From an uncultured Clostridia bacterium (lineage in GTDB: Bacteria; Bacillota; Clostridia; Oscillospirales; Ruminococcaceae): a stretch of 42,308 bases of DNA. Position 1 is the first letter of the stretch; every line of letters begins with the position of its first letter. A model generated the notes under the pieces. That model did no database searches and was not told where the DNA came from. It was given only the letters and a program-made list of their open reading frames with translations. The stretch covers positions 1 to 42,308 of the forward strand of contig CANRNT010000018.1 in the NCBI GenBank assembly GCA_947631995.1, given 5' to 3'. Both the position numbers and the translations under genes were made by a program. Of the stretch, positions 7,042 to 16,325 are shown piece by piece.

Positions 7042-7644
7042 ATGGATAATATAGAAAATAAAGAGAATATAGATAATGTAGATAATGCTGAAAATGTTGA
7101 AGAGACCGTGCAGGAGGAGCTAAAGGCAGATGAGGAAGCTGTCGCCGATACCGCAAAGGAGCAGACCGAGGAAGAGCATGACGGCGAAACAAAACCGGAG
7201 CTCACCGAGGAGGAAAAGCTTCAGGCAGAGCTTGCGGAAACGAAAGATAAATATCTGCGTCTTATGGCGGAATACGATAACTACAGAAAGCGTACCGCCA
7301 AACAGATGATAGAGATGTCATCGGCGGTAAAAGGGGATACGGTAGCGGAGCTTTTGCCGATATACGATAATTTTGAAAGAGCCGCAAACGCCGAAAGCAG
7401 CGACGAAACGTATAAATCGGGCGTTACGATGATATTCAATCAGCTTACGGAGGCTATCAAAAAACTCGGCGTTGAGATAATTGACCCGACAGGGCAGCCG
7501 TTCGACCCGAATATCGCAAACGCTGTTTCACAGATAGAAGACCCCGAACTTGGCGAAAATGTTGTCGCGCAGACCTTCCAGAAGGGCTACAAGATAGGCG
7601 ACAGGGTGATACGCTACGCTATGGTGGTAGTGGCAAACGCATAA
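7042..7644 (+). CDS. grpE: Nucleotide exchange factor GrpE
   Basis: GrpE speeds ADP release from DnaK. The 200-residue protein has an unusually long acidic, Asn/Glu-rich N-terminal tail (1-60). A coiled-coil helix follows (EEKLQAELAETKDKYLRLMA), then the conserved beta domain with YDNFERA and a C-terminal KGYKIGDRVIRYAMVVVANA-type end. The start ATG follows hrcA by 2 nt and its AAGGAG site lies inside the end of hrcA, so translation is probably coupled. Confidence 0.97.
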   Translation: MDNIENKENIDNVDNAENVEETVQEELKADEEAVADTAKEQTEEEHDGETKPELTEEEKLQAELAETKDKYLRLMAEYDNYRKRTAKQMIEMSSAVKGDTVAELLPIYDNFERAANAESSDETYKSGVTMIFNQLTEAIKKLGVEIIDPTGQPFDPNIANAVSQIEDPELGENVVAQTFQKGYKIGDRVIRYAMVVVANA

Positions 7645-7649
7645 AATGC

Positions 7650-7689
7650 TTGTGACGGAAGCATACAGCTTCCATAACATAGATCACAA
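7650..7689 (+). other. Two-level stem-loop between grpE and dnaK
   Basis: An inner hairpin (GGAAGC, 5-nt loop, GCTTCC, 7657-7673) sits inside an outer pair TTGTGA/TCACAA (7650-7655 and 7684-7689). There is no T-run, so it is not a standard terminator. A role in mRNA processing or stability is possible. Confidence 0.45.
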
Positions 7690-7715
7690 AATTTACTTGA
7701 AAGGATGAATGACTT

Positions 7716-9572
7716 ATGGGAAAGATAATAGGTATCGACTTGGGTACAACTAACTCGTGCGTTGCGGTTATGGAGGGCGGCGAAGCCGTCGTTATCCCTA
7801 ACAGCGAGGGCGCAAGAACAACTCCGTCGGTCGTAGGAGTTTCAAAAACGGGCGACAGACTTGTAGGACAGGTCGCAAAGCGTCAGGCGGTAACGAATTT
7901 TGACAACACCGTTATCTCTATCAAGAGACATATGGGCAGCGACTACAAGGCAACTATGGGAGGAAAGAGCTACACTCCGCAGGAAATATCCGCTATGATA
8001 CTCCAGAAGCTGAAAGCGGACGCTGAAAGCTACCTCGGCGAAAAGGTAACGGAGGCTGTCATAACGGTTCCCGCTTACTTTACCGACTCTCAGAGGCAGG
8101 CTACCAAGGACGCAGGTCAGATAGCAGGTCTTACCGTAAAGAGGATCATCAACGAGCCTACCGCGGCCGCATTTTCTTACGGTATCGACAAGGAAGAGGA
8201 TCAGAAGATAATGGTCTATGACCTCGGCGGCGGCACGTTCGATGTTTCCATTATAGAAATGGGCGACGGCGTTACGCAAGTACTTGCTACCGCAGGTAAT
8301 AACCACCTCGGCGGCGACGACTTCGACCAGAGGATAATCGACTGGATGATCAAGGAATTCAAGGCTTCCGACGGAATAGACCTTACAAATGACAAAATGG
8401 CAATGCAGAGACTTAAAGAGGCTGCCGAAAAAGCTAAGATAGAGCTTTCGTCAACTCCGTCCTCGACCATTTCTCTGCCGTTCATCTCTGCCGACGCTTC
8501 GGGCGCTAAGCACTTGGAGCTTACCCTCACGCAGGCAAAATTCAATGAGATGACCGCAGACCTTGTAGAGTCCACAATGGGTCCTGTTCGTCAGGCGCTT
8601 TCGGACTCGGGTCTGAGCGCTTCCGACCTTAACAAGGTGCTTATGGTAGGCGGTTCTTCAAGAATACCTGCTGTACAGGACGCTGTTAAAAAGTACCTCG
8701 GCAAAGAGCCGTTCAAGGGCATCAACCCCGATGAGTGCGTTGCCCTCGGAGCGGCAATTCAGGGAGGTATCTTAGGCGGCGACGTTCACAGCGATCTGCT
8801 GCTGCTCGATGTTACTCCGCTGTCGCTCGGCATTGAGACCGCAGGCGGCATATGCACAAGAATGATCGAAAGAAACACCACCATTCCTGCAAACAAGAAG
8901 GAGATATTCTCTACCTATGCTGACAATCAGGACGCTGTTGATATAAGAGTTCTGCAAGGCGAAAGAGAGTTTGCAAGAGATAACAAGGAGCTCGGAGTGT
9001 TCAGGCTCGACGGCATTGCGCCCGCCCCGAGAGGTGTGCCTCGTATCGAAGTTACTTTCGATATAGACGCAAACGGTATCGTGCACGTTTCGGCTAAAGA
9101 CCTTGGCACAGGCAAGGAACAGAACATCACGATAACTTCTTCAACGAATATGTCTAAGGAAGATATAGACAAGGCTGTCAAGGAAGCAGAAGCTTTCGCG
9201 GCTGAGGACAAGAAGAAGCGTGAAGATGTTGACGCAAGAAACAATGCTGACAGCTTAGTATTCCAATGCGAAAAGGCTCTCGGCGAGATAGGCGACAAGA
9301 TAGACCCTGCCGACAAGTCCTCGATACAGAGCAAGATAGACGCTCTCAAAGAGGCTCTCAAGGGCAGCGACATAGAGGCTGTCAAGAGCAAGAAAGCCGA
9401 GCTGGAGCAGGAATTCCAGAAAGTTTCCACAAAGCTCTATGAACAGGCTGCTGCGGCTCAGGGCGCGGCAGGCGGCATGGGCGATATGGGCGGCAATATG
9501 GGCGGCTCTGACAACGGCGGCGCAAAAAATGACGACGGCGTTATAGATGCAGAGTTCACCGATGCCGAATAA
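7716..9572 (+). CDS. dnaK: Molecular chaperone DnaK (Hsp70)
   Basis: DnaK binds exposed peptide segments in an ATP-driven cycle with DnaJ and GrpE. The 618-residue protein has the nucleotide-binding domain ([13 protein letters not shown] at 5-17, [13 protein letters not shown], and the [11 protein letters not shown] motif). The hydrophobic interdomain linker [12 protein letters not shown] follows, then the substrate-binding beta domain and the helical lid. The end is Gly/Met-rich and acidic ([13 protein letters not shown]). A GAAAGGATG ribosome site lies upstream. The length is typical of Gram-positive DnaK, which lacks the stretch found in the nucleotide domain of proteobacterial forms. Confidence 0.98.
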   Translation: MGKIIGIDLGTTNSCVAVMEGGEAVVIPNSEGARTTPSVVGVSKTGDRLVGQVAKRQAVTNFDNTVISIKRHMGSDYKATMGGKSYTPQEISAMILQKLKADAESYLGEKVTEAVITVPAYFTDSQRQATKDAGQIAGLTVKRIINEPTAAAFSYGIDKEEDQKIMVYDLGGGTFDVSIIEMGDGVTQVLATAGNNHLGGDDFDQRIIDWMIKEFKASDGIDLTNDKMAMQRLKEAAEKAKIELSSTPSSTISLPFISADASGAKHLELTLTQAKFNEMTADLVESTMGPVRQALSDSGLSASDLNKVLMVGGSSRIPAVQDAVKKYLGKEPFKGINPDECVALGAAIQGGILGGDVHSDLLLLDVTPLSLGIETAGGICTRMIERNTTIPANKKEIFSTYADNQDAVDIRVLQGEREFARDNKELGVFRLDGIAPAPRGVPRIEVTFDIDANGIVHVSAKDLGTGKEQNITITSSTNMSKEDIDKAVKEAEAFAAEDKKKREDVDARNNADSLVFQCEKALGEIGDKIDPADKSSIQSKIDALKEALKGSDIEAVKSKKAELEQEFQKVSTKLYEQAAAAQGAAGGMGDMGGNMGGSDNGGAKNDDGVIDAEFTDAE

Positions 9573-9605
9573 TTCAAGTTTTAAGACAAAATAAAAATGG
9601 GTGTC

Positions 9606-9629
9606 TGCCTCCGTAGCTTTGCGGAGGCA
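9606..9629 (+). other. Stem-loop between dnaK and dnaJ
   Basis: A perfect 8-bp stem (TGCCTCCG/CGGAGGCA) with an 8-nt loop lies in the 81-nt gap. There is no T-run after it, so it may reduce readthrough or protect the dnaK message rather than stop transcription. Confidence 0.55.
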
Positions 9630-9653
9630 TAGCCCGTTAAGGGGTTGCTGATC

Positions 9654-10802
9654 ATGGCAGATAAAAGAGATTATTACGAAGTCCTCGGCGTGCCAAAAAC
9701 GGCTACGGCTGATGAGCTTAAAAAGGCATACAGAAAGCTTGCAAAGCAGTATCACCCTGACTTGCACCCCGACGACAAGGAGTGCGAAGCCAAGTTCAAG
9801 GAAGTAAACGAAGCGTATGAGGTGCTTTCAAACGATGAAAAACGCGCCAAGTACGACCAGTTCGGTCATGCGGCGTTTGACCAGTCAATGGGCGGCGGAG
9901 GCTCGGGCGGCTTTAGCGGATTTGGCGGATTTTCGGACGTCGGCGATATATTTGAAAGCTTTTTCGGCGGCGGCTTTGGCGGCAGCTCTCGGCGCAGCGC
10001 AAACCCTAACGCGCCTCGCCGCGGCAACGACATAGAAAGCAACATTAACCTTGATTTTATGGAGGCTTGCAAGGGCAAGCAGGCTGATATCAAGGTAAGA
10101 CATATGGAAAACTGCCCCGAGTGCGGCGGCACGGGAGCGGCGGCAGGTACATCGCCGACCACCTGTCCGCAATGCAACGGAAGAGGTTCTGTGACCGTTC
10201 AGCAGCGTTCTTTCCTCGGTCAGATGACCGTTCAGAAGCCGTGCCCAAAGTGCGGCGGCAAGGGTAAAGTCGTTGAAACGCCCTGCAAGAAGTGCTCTGG
10301 CTCGGGCAGAGTGAGAAACACCGTTGACAAAAAGGTGAATATCCCCGCGGGCGTCGATGACGGCAGCGTTATACGCGTTCCCGGCGGCGGAGATCAGGGT
10401 ATAAACGGAGGCCCCAGCGGCGACCTTATGCTCAATGTTTCTGTAAGACCCGACCCCATTTTTGAGCGCGACGGCTACGACATATGGACAGAGATACCTA
10501 TCACCTTTGCACAAGCCGTTCTAGGCGATGAGATAGTCGTTCCCACTATCGATGGCAAGGTGAAGTATACCGTCCCCAAGGGTACGCAGAGCGGCACGGT
10601 GTTCAGGCTTCGCGACAGGGGCGTCCAGAGATGTCAGCAAAGCGGCAGGGGAGACCACTATGTAAAAGTTTCGGTGGAGATACCGCGCGACCTGACGAAG
10701 GAGCAGGAGCAGGAGCTGCGAGAGTTCGACGCGGCAATGAGTGGCAAGAACTATCAGAAGCGCCAAAGCTTCTTTGACAAGCTCAAAGAGAAATTCAAAT
10801 AA
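9654..10802 (+). CDS. dnaJ: Co-chaperone DnaJ (Hsp40)
   Basis: DnaJ delivers substrates to DnaK and stimulates its ATPase. The 382-residue protein has all type I domains: the J domain with HPD (34-36), a Gly/Phe-rich stretch (about 75-115), four zinc-finger repeats ([32 protein letters not shown]), and the two C-terminal beta domains. The ATG at 9654 follows AAGGGG by about 7 nt and gives the usual [12 protein letters not shown] start. A TTG 9 nt earlier is in frame but lacks support. It is the last gene of the operon. Confidence 0.97.
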   Translation: MADKRDYYEVLGVPKTATADELKKAYRKLAKQYHPDLHPDDKECEAKFKEVNEAYEVLSNDEKRAKYDQFGHAAFDQSMGGGGSGGFSGFGGFSDVGDIFESFFGGGFGGSSRRSANPNAPRRGNDIESNINLDFMEACKGKQADIKVRHMENCPECGGTGAAAGTSPTTCPQCNGRGSVTVQQRSFLGQMTVQKPCPKCGGKGKVVETPCKKCSGSGRVRNTVDKKVNIPAGVDDGSVIRVPGGGDQGINGGPSGDLMLNVSVRPDPIFERDGYDIWTEIPITFAQAVLGDEIVVPTIDGKVKYTVPKGTQSGTVFRLRDRGVQRCQQSGRGDHYVKVSVEIPRDLTKEQEQELREFDAAMSGKNYQKRQSFFDKLKEKFK

Positions 10803-10848
10803 AAAGCGAAGCCACACACTAAATGACTTCGCCGATAAATGAATAGTG

Positions 10849-10886
10849 ATACCCCGCCTGTGGCAAAACGCAGGAGGGGTATTTTT
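10849..10886. terminator. Terminator after dnaJ, probably bidirectional
   Basis: ATACCCC-CCTG pairs with CAGG-GGGGTAT across a 10-nt loop and runs into TTTTT on the plus strand. It also lies 25 nt past the stop of the converging ABC transporter gene. A weaker hairpin (GCGAAG/CTTCGC) precedes it at 10806-10831. Confidence 0.82.
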
Positions 10887-10910
10887 GTAAATACTGTTGA
10901 TACTCTGCAC

Positions 10911-13079
10911 TTATGCGCTGCGCATTTTGGTGGTCTGCCGCTGCGCCATTACAAGGCGATAGTACACGCCCTTTTGCCGCATAAGCTCCTCGTGAGTGCC
11001 AAACTCCGCAAGCCTGCCTTTGTCCAGCACTATGAGCCTGTCGGCGCGCGCAAGAGTTGACAGCCTGTGTGCTATCGCAATGGTGGTTCTGCCTATCGAA
11101 AGCCTTCCCAAAGCCTCCTGTATCTGCCGCTCTGTCTCGGTATCAAGCGAGGCAGTCGCTTCATCAAGTATGATTATCTTCGGGTCGTGCAGAATGGCTC
11201 TCGCTATCGCTACCCTTTGCCGCTCACCGCCCGAAAGCTGATAACCCTTGTTGCCCACGCGCGTGTTGTAGCCGTCGGGCAGCTTTGTTATAAAGTTGTG
11301 CGCGTTGGCTATCTTGGCTGCCTCCACCACCTCGCCGAACGTCGCGTCGGGCTTTGCATATGTTATGTTTTCAAGCACCGAGCCGTCAAACAAAAATGTC
11401 TCCTGAAGTACCACACCCATCTGTCCGCGAAGCGTTTTCTGCGGTATGCTTCGTATGTCAACGCCGTCTATCAGTATCTCGCCGTCGGTCACGTCGTACA
11501 GCCGCAAAATAAGGTTAATAAGCGTTGATTTTCCAACGCCCGAGTGCCCCACAATGCCTATCATTTCGCCTTTGTTTATTTTCAGGCTGATGTCTTTCAG
11601 CACAGGCGCATACTGCTGATAGCCGAAGTATACGTTCTTCATCTCAATATCGCCCTGAATGTCAAGGTCAACGGGCTTTTCGCTCTCTGCAAGACCGCTG
11701 TCGTCCTCCAATACTTCAAATACCTTGCTTGCCGAAACTGCCGCGTCTGCAAGCTCGCGGGGGATATTTATGAACCAACGTATCGGCTCATAAAGCATTG
11801 AAATGTAGGTGGTGAACTGCACAAGCTGACCCAGCTGCATTGTGTGACCCAGCACCAGCCGTCCGCCGAACAGCAGCACAAGATAGTTGCCTATCGTCAT
11901 TACAAATTCTGAGAAGGGAATGGTGAGATACCACACTATCTCGGCACGGACGCTTGCCTTTGCGGCTTTAAGCGAATAGCCCGTGTACCGCTGAACTTCC
12001 TGCACCTCGGTGCCGTATGTTTTCACAACGCGTATGCCGTTTAAAATATCGTGCAGAACAGAGTCGTGCTCCGTAAGGTTGCGCCATACCCTCGTGTACC
12101 TTACCGACATAGTCCGAAACAGCTTTTTGGTAAGTATGAAAACTATCGGTATCGGCAGAACGGTAAGCAGCGCAAGTTTCCAGTTCATACAGAAAATTAT
12201 TATCACCAGCGCCACAAGCGAGATGATGTGTATAACAAGGTCTTTGCCCTTTTCGGTAACGAAGTTTTCAAGCTTTGCGGCGTCGCCCGAAACGCGCCTT
12301 ATAAGCTCGCCTGCGGTCTTTTTCGTAACTGCCGACATCGACAGCGACTCGCTCTTTGCAAAGACGTCCTCACGCAGTTTTTTGCCCATGCCCAAAGCTA
12401 CCTTGAACGAGCATTTAACGTTCAGATGGTCGGGAATTGAGGACAGCGCGACCAGCGTGACAAGCGTTATAGCAAGCGTTAAAAAGCCCTGCCAGTCGGC
12501 GTTTTGCGGCACCGCGTAATCGTCTATGATGTGCCGCGTTATGTTGGGCACGATTATCCAGATTATCTGTGAGATTATCGAGCATATAACAGCCGTTATG
12601 AAATACTTTTTAAAAGGTCCTACGCGCTTTGCAAGCTTTAAAAACAGCCGCGATTTTTTCGCGCAGAACGGACATTCCTTCGCTCCATTAAGAGCAATGC
12701 CGCACTTTGGGCAGACCGGTTCGTCCGCGTCCGTTTCGGTAATCAGCCTGCCCGTGCGAAGATAGTAGTCAAGTATCTTGCAAAGCTCCGCGTAGCGCAG
12801 AAATTCCTGCTGCTTGAAAACGCAGATAGCAATGCTCTCGCCAGTCTTTAAAACGCCCGTCATCATCGAAGTGCCAATCATCTGCTCGCACTTGAATTCT
12901 TCAAAGTCGTCTATGTACCGCCTGCAAACTTCCTTGTCGTCAAGATATGTTATTATCTCGCTGTCGGTAACGCAGGTGTGACCGCGCACAATGTTGGCGT
13001 CGGTGTCCATATCATACGGCAAAGAGAAGATGACCTCGCGCTCTGCTACTCCTTTCGGAAAAGATGTTTTTAAGTTCAT
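10911..13079 (-). CDS. ABC exporter half-transporter with N-terminal domain and zinc ribbon
   Basis: This 722-residue protein starts with an unusual domain of about 120 residues. A zinc ribbon follows (C123, C126, C136, C139), then a six-helix exporter membrane domain and a C-terminal ATPase. The ATPase is complete: Walker A GHSGVGKST, signature LSGGERQR, Walker B IIILDEATASLD and an H-loop in AHRLST. It lies 15 nt after the DUF1854 gene and is last in a three-gene unit. With the 757-residue partner it most likely forms a heterodimer; both partners keep intact catalytic sites. The substrate is unknown. The N-terminal domain is distantly similar in layout to the partner's but is not obviously homologous by eye. 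Confidence 0.88.
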   Translation of the reverse strand: MNLKTSFPKGVAEREVIFSLPYDMDTDANIVRGHTCVTDSEIITYLDDKEVCRRYIDDFEEFKCEQMIGTSMMTGVLKTGESIAICVFKQQEFLRYAELCKILDYYLRTGRLITETDADEPVCPKCGIALNGAKECPFCAKKSRLFLKLAKRVGPFKKYFITAVICSIISQIIWIIVPNITRHIIDDYAVPQNADWQGFLTLAITLVTLVALSSIPDHLNVKCSFKVALGMGKKLREDVFAKSESLSMSAVTKKTAGELIRRVSGDAAKLENFVTEKGKDLVIHIISLVALVIIIFCMNWKLALLTVLPIPIVFILTKKLFRTMSVRYTRVWRNLTEHDSVLHDILNGIRVVKTYGTEVQEVQRYTGYSLKAAKASVRAEIVWYLTIPFSEFVMTIGNYLVLLFGGRLVLGHTMQLGQLVQFTTYISMLYEPIRWFINIPRELADAAVSASKVFEVLEDDSGLAESEKPVDLDIQGDIEMKNVYFGYQQYAPVLKDISLKINKGEMIGIVGHSGVGKSTLINLILRLYDVTDGEILIDGVDIRSIPQKTLRGQMGVVLQETFLFDGSVLENITYAKPDATFGEVVEAAKIANAHNFITKLPDGYNTRVGNKGYQLSGGERQRVAIARAILHDPKIIILDEATASLDTETERQIQEALGRLSIGRTTIAIAHRLSTLARADRLIVLDKGRLAEFGTHEELMRQKGVYYRLVMAQRQTTKMRSA

Positions 13080-13094
13080 ACCAAAGTTCCTCTG

Positions 13095-13658
13095 TTATGT
13101 AAATAGTTCTATGTTTGCCACGCTCTTTTTGTCAAGGCGTTTTTCTATGTCGTCGCAGTAATACTTGTTGCCGTCAACGTCGCATACATACAGATACTTG
13201 CCGCCTATCAGCTTGAAGTTTCTGTACCAGTCGCGAATGCACAGAGTTTTTTCGCCTGCGTTGGTGGCGGCTTTCACAAACAGCGAGCCGCGCATATTTT
13301 CTTTGATAGAATAAACCTTTGTTATCAGCGGCATATAGTATTTGTACTCCAAAAAGTTGTCGATAAGCTCAAACTGTTCTTTGCTCATCTCGCGTATGTC
13401 GCGTATAACGCCGACTTCGACAAACTCTTTCTCGTCGTTCTCGTAGTTTACGCTGACGTACTCATACTTTGAGTAAAACGGCTGCAATCTCGTCAGGTTT
13501 ATTTTTTTGTATGTCTTCCCCTGAAATACGAGAGTCATAAAGCCGCTTTCTTCCTTGCTGAAAGTCAGCTCTTTCGGGTCTAGGATAACAAGCTTGTCAG
13601 CCTCGAAAAGCTCTTCATCTAAAGAATTTATATTCTTGTTCTCGTTCAAATCGCTCAC
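13095..13658 (-). CDS. DUF1854 family protein
   Basis: This 187-residue soluble protein shows the features of the DUF1854 family: an early LDPKELTFSKEESGFMTLVFQGKTY-like strand region, conserved RLQPF, the VGVIRDIREM turn, and a C-terminal CDVDGNKYYCDDIEKRLDK. Members of this family in proteobacteria are found beside an ABC transporter in cyanophycin-associated loci. Here no cyanophycin synthetase or cyanophycinase is visible. It sits between two ABC half-transporters with gaps of 15 and 21 nt, so it is almost certainly an accessory subunit of that exporter. The biochemical role is not known. Confidence 0.78.
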   Translation of the reverse strand: MSDLNENKNINSLDEELFEADKLVILDPKELTFSKEESGFMTLVFQGKTYKKINLTRLQPFYSKYEYVSVNYENDEKEFVEVGVIRDIREMSKEQFELIDNFLEYKYYMPLITKVYSIKENMRGSLFVKAATNAGEKTLCIRDWYRNFKLIGGKYLYVCDVDGNKYYCDDIEKRLDKKSVANIELFT

Positions 13659-13679
13659 TCCTTTGCGAGTACCGTGTGT

Positions 13680-15953
13680 TTATTCCTGCATAAACTGAAG
13701 CGCCTGCGCCTGCAAGCGGTACAGCTCAAAATACTTGCCCTTTTTGCGTATCAGCTCATCGTGCGTGCCCATTTCTTTAAGCTCGCCGTTTTCTATAACG
13801 CACAGCATATCCGCGTCACGCAAAGTTGACAGCCTGTGCGCTATCGAGATTATCGTCCTGCCTTTTTTAAGGTCATCAATAGCCGACTGTATTTTGCGCT
13901 CTGTGCGCGTGTCCATAGAAGCCGTAGCCTCATCAAGTATAAGAATATTCGGCTTTTGTATCATCGCGCGTGCAATAGAAATTCTCTGCTTTTCTCCGCC
14001 CGAAAGGTTCACGTTACTTTCACCTATCATGGTGTTGTAGCCGTTTGGCAGGCGAGAGATAAACTCATGCGCGTATGCTGACTTCGCCGCCTGAATAACC
14101 TCTTCCATAGTCGCGTCGGGTCGTGCGTAACGTATGTTGTCCGCTATCGAGCCTATGAACAGATACGTTTCCTGCGATACCACGCCGATGTTTTTTCGTA
14201 TGTCAGCAAAGCTCAGCTCCTTTATCGGGTAGCCGTCAATGGTTATCTCACCGCCCGTAACGTCATACAAACGTGCCATAAGATTTATAATGGTAGACTT
14301 ACCAGCGCCCGTTTTGCCGACTATTCCGAACATATGCCCAGCCTCTACCTTGAAAGAAACGTCCTTTATTACCGGCAGACCTGCTTCGTACTCAAAGGTA
14401 ACGTTTTTAAGCTCTATGTCGCCGCGAAGCTCTTTCACCTGCACAGGGTGGTCGCTTTCTTTTACGGTGGGTTCGCTGTCGATTATCTCAAACATACGCG
14501 AAGCCGCGTCTATGCACCTTGCCCAGCGGTCGCCTATCCACGAAAAGAAGTGCATAGGCTCGTAGGTCATGTTGGTGTACGAAATAAGTGCCGCAAGCGC
14601 GCCGAACTGTATGTAGCCTTTTATGACCATGTATGCGCCAAGACAGAACACCGACTGGTTTATAAACCTCAGCGCTGCCCATATAAACGGCGATGTGTTC
14701 GCAACTCGTTCGTTTATGCGCACGCTGACCTCAAAAGCCGCGGTGTTTTTCAGGTTGTATCTCTTTGACTCCTCGTCCTCTTTGGCAAAAGCCTTTACCA
14801 CTCTCTGACCGTTCATAACGTCCGAAAGCACCGAGTTTGCGCTTCGTGTGGCAATATCGGACTTTCTGTAGAACTTTCTCTGCGACCTTGCAAACCGCGT
14901 TTGAACTATGTTTATCAGCGCGACGGAAAGAATGGTGCTCAGCGCCAGTATAGGACTTATTATCATCATTATAACGGTTATGCCGATTATCGTAACTATA
15001 TTTCGCAATCCGTAAGGAACGATATCCGTGAAGAACCAGTAGATGTTCTGGCTGTCGCGGTCAACGCGTGACATAAGCGAACCCGTTTGCTTGCTTGTGA
15101 AAAACTCATATGAAAGGTTTTGCAGCGATGCAAATATTTTCGCACGCAGCTTGTGAGTTACCATGGGCGTTATGCGCGATGTGATTATGCCCGATACCAC
15201 CCTTATTATCATTGACATAAGGTCAACGGTGATTATCAGCAAAACTATCAGCATTATCTGACCGTAGTACTTGCCGCCTGCGGTCAGCACTTCGTCGTAG
15301 AGCATTTGTGCGCTGAAAACGGGCGCCAAAACGCTCAGAGCCGTGCTTATCGCCAGCGTGACTATCATCAGTATCACTTCGGCGCGGAACTCCTTGAACA
15401 TACCCATGAGCCGCAGAAAAATGCTGTGCTTGTCAACGCAGTAGGGGCACACGGGGCGGTTTGGGTCGGGGAACCTCTCGCCGCACACGGGGCAGTATAT
15501 CTTAGACTCTTCAAGCAGTCTGTCGTCTATCGGCTTGCCGTCAATGGTGTTGTTCACCCTCTGGCAGAACTTTTCAAACTTGTCCGAAAAACCGAGCGAG
15601 AACCGCGAGAGCGCAAATTCCTTTCCGTTTACGTCCTCCGCCATAAGGCGCGCCGTGTTCTGGTAGCGGTCAACATACAGCCGCTTTATGTCTTTCAGCT
15701 CATACAAATTAAAGTCGGTAACGTCAAAAGCCTCCAGCGACTTAGCCTTTTCGCCGCGCTTTTTCTTCGCGTACTTTTCATAGCCCGTTATCACATAAAG
15801 CTCATCTTTGCAAAAGGTCACATATGTGTCAATGTAGCAGCCCTCGCCGTCGAGGTCGCTCTTAACGCAGTAAAGCAGCTCGTCTGTCATAACGCCGCGC
15901 TTTTGAAGCTGCTGCAAAATTTCCGGGTGCATAATATCAAAAAATTTCATCAT
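13680..15953 (-). CDS. ABC exporter half-transporter with N-terminal domain and zinc ribbon
   Basis: The 757-residue protein is first in the exporter unit. Residues 1-150 form a soluble, strand-rich domain that looks like a pleckstrin-homology-type fold (inference from pattern: IDTYVTFCKDELYVITG, LKDIKRLYVDRYQNTARL). A zinc ribbon follows (C154, C157, C169, C172), then six membrane helices from about 190, and a full ATPase (GKTGAGKST, LSGGEKQR, ILILDEATASMD, IAHRLST). The start ATGATG at 15953/15950 has only a weak GGGTG site, which partly lies in a hairpin stem. Most exporters of this class lack the N-terminal part, so cytosolic sensing or substrate capture is possible. Confidence 0.88.
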   Translation of the reverse strand: MMKFFDIMHPEILQQLQKRGVMTDELLYCVKSDLDGEGCYIDTYVTFCKDELYVITGYEKYAKKKRGEKAKSLEAFDVTDFNLYELKDIKRLYVDRYQNTARLMAEDVNGKEFALSRFSLGFSDKFEKFCQRVNNTIDGKPIDDRLLEESKIYCPVCGERFPDPNRPVCPYCVDKHSIFLRLMGMFKEFRAEVILMIVTLAISTALSVLAPVFSAQMLYDEVLTAGGKYYGQIMLIVLLIITVDLMSMIIRVVSGIITSRITPMVTHKLRAKIFASLQNLSYEFFTSKQTGSLMSRVDRDSQNIYWFFTDIVPYGLRNIVTIIGITVIMMIISPILALSTILSVALINIVQTRFARSQRKFYRKSDIATRSANSVLSDVMNGQRVVKAFAKEDEESKRYNLKNTAAFEVSVRINERVANTSPFIWAALRFINQSVFCLGAYMVIKGYIQFGALAALISYTNMTYEPMHFFSWIGDRWARCIDAASRMFEIIDSEPTVKESDHPVQVKELRGDIELKNVTFEYEAGLPVIKDVSFKVEAGHMFGIVGKTGAGKSTIINLMARLYDVTGGEITIDGYPIKELSFADIRKNIGVVSQETYLFIGSIADNIRYARPDATMEEVIQAAKSAYAHEFISRLPNGYNTMIGESNVNLSGGEKQRISIARAMIQKPNILILDEATASMDTRTERKIQSAIDDLKKGRTIISIAHRLSTLRDADMLCVIENGELKEMGTHDELIRKKGKYFELYRLQAQALQFMQE

Positions 15954-15965
15954 ACGGTATCATCA

Positions 15966-15979
15966 CCCGATCATTCGGG
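15966..15979 (-). promoter_or_regulatory. Hairpin overlapping the ribosome site of the first ABC gene
   Basis: CCCGA, a 4-nt loop and TCGGG form a small hairpin. Its 3' arm on the minus strand overlaps the GGGTG that is the only ribosome-site candidate for the start at 15953. Weak on its own. Confidence 0.4.
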
Positions 15980-16007
15980 CATTTCCTTTCAATATCTAAA
16001 AATCAAA

Positions 16008-16035
16008 CGCGCCCTGACATTTATGCCAAGGCGCG
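16008..16035 (-). terminator. Terminator between the 43-codon gene and the ABC exporter operon
   Basis: CGCGCC/GGCGCG arms continue inward with TG/CA and CAT/ATG pairs around a 2-nt loop. On the minus strand the hairpin is followed by TTTGATTTTT. Readthrough from the promoter at 16228-16256 would reach the exporter genes, so this could be an attenuator. Confidence 0.72.
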
Positions 16036-16062
16036 CAAAGCTATCGGTTTTCCATACAGAAT

Positions 16063-16194
16063 TTATTTAACGGGTATGGGCATGGTGACCTTGTGAGCGC
16101 ATAAAATGTCAGCGATTTGTAAGTTTAATGTGTTTAATATATTTGTTTTCTCATGCTCGTGCAGAGCGAGCACATTTATTGCCTTTGTCATCAT
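16063..16194 (-). CDS. 43-residue protein of unknown function, with its own promoter
   Basis: The predicted product begins MMTKAINVLALHEHEK and ends HKVTMPIPVK. It has one Cys and no clear signal peptide or membrane helix. Expression is well supported: a perfect consensus promoter ends about 34 nt upstream, an AAAGGGG ribosome site precedes the ATG at 16194 (a second ATG follows at 16191), and a terminator lies 28 nt after the stop. A longer frame open to 16356 runs through the promoter and is not credible. I do not recognise the family. It lies in the same direction 109 nt before the ABC exporter operon, so it may be a leader peptide, a regulator or a transported peptide. Confidence 0.6.
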   Translation of the reverse strand: MMTKAINVLALHEHEKTNILNTLNLQIADILCAHKVTMPIPVK

Positions 16195-16227
16195 GTCCAC
16201 CCCTTTCTTTATATACTTGACTTCATA

Positions 16228-16256
16228 ATTATAAACCGAAACCAAACTGATGTCAA
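16228..16256 (-). promoter_or_regulatory. Perfect consensus sigma-A promoter
   Basis: On the minus strand TTGACA (16251-16256), exactly 17 nt, then TATAAT (16228-16233). It drives the 43-codon gene and, on readthrough, possibly the ABC exporter operon, for which I find no other promoter. Confidence 0.82.
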
Positions 16257-16325
16257 GAGGTTTTATACAATTTTTTATATAAATATTTTCCACCACGCAA
16301 ATATTCATATTTTTATATACGGCGT

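Noticed and set aside
15306-16070. A 254-codon open frame on the plus strand
   Set aside because: Antisense to the first ABC gene and its leader; the ABC protein is unmistakable.
16063-16194. Ribosomal peptide (RiPP) precursor for the ABC exporter
   Set aside because: No modifying enzyme, no peptidase domain in the transporters and no double-glycine leader; left only as a weak possibility.
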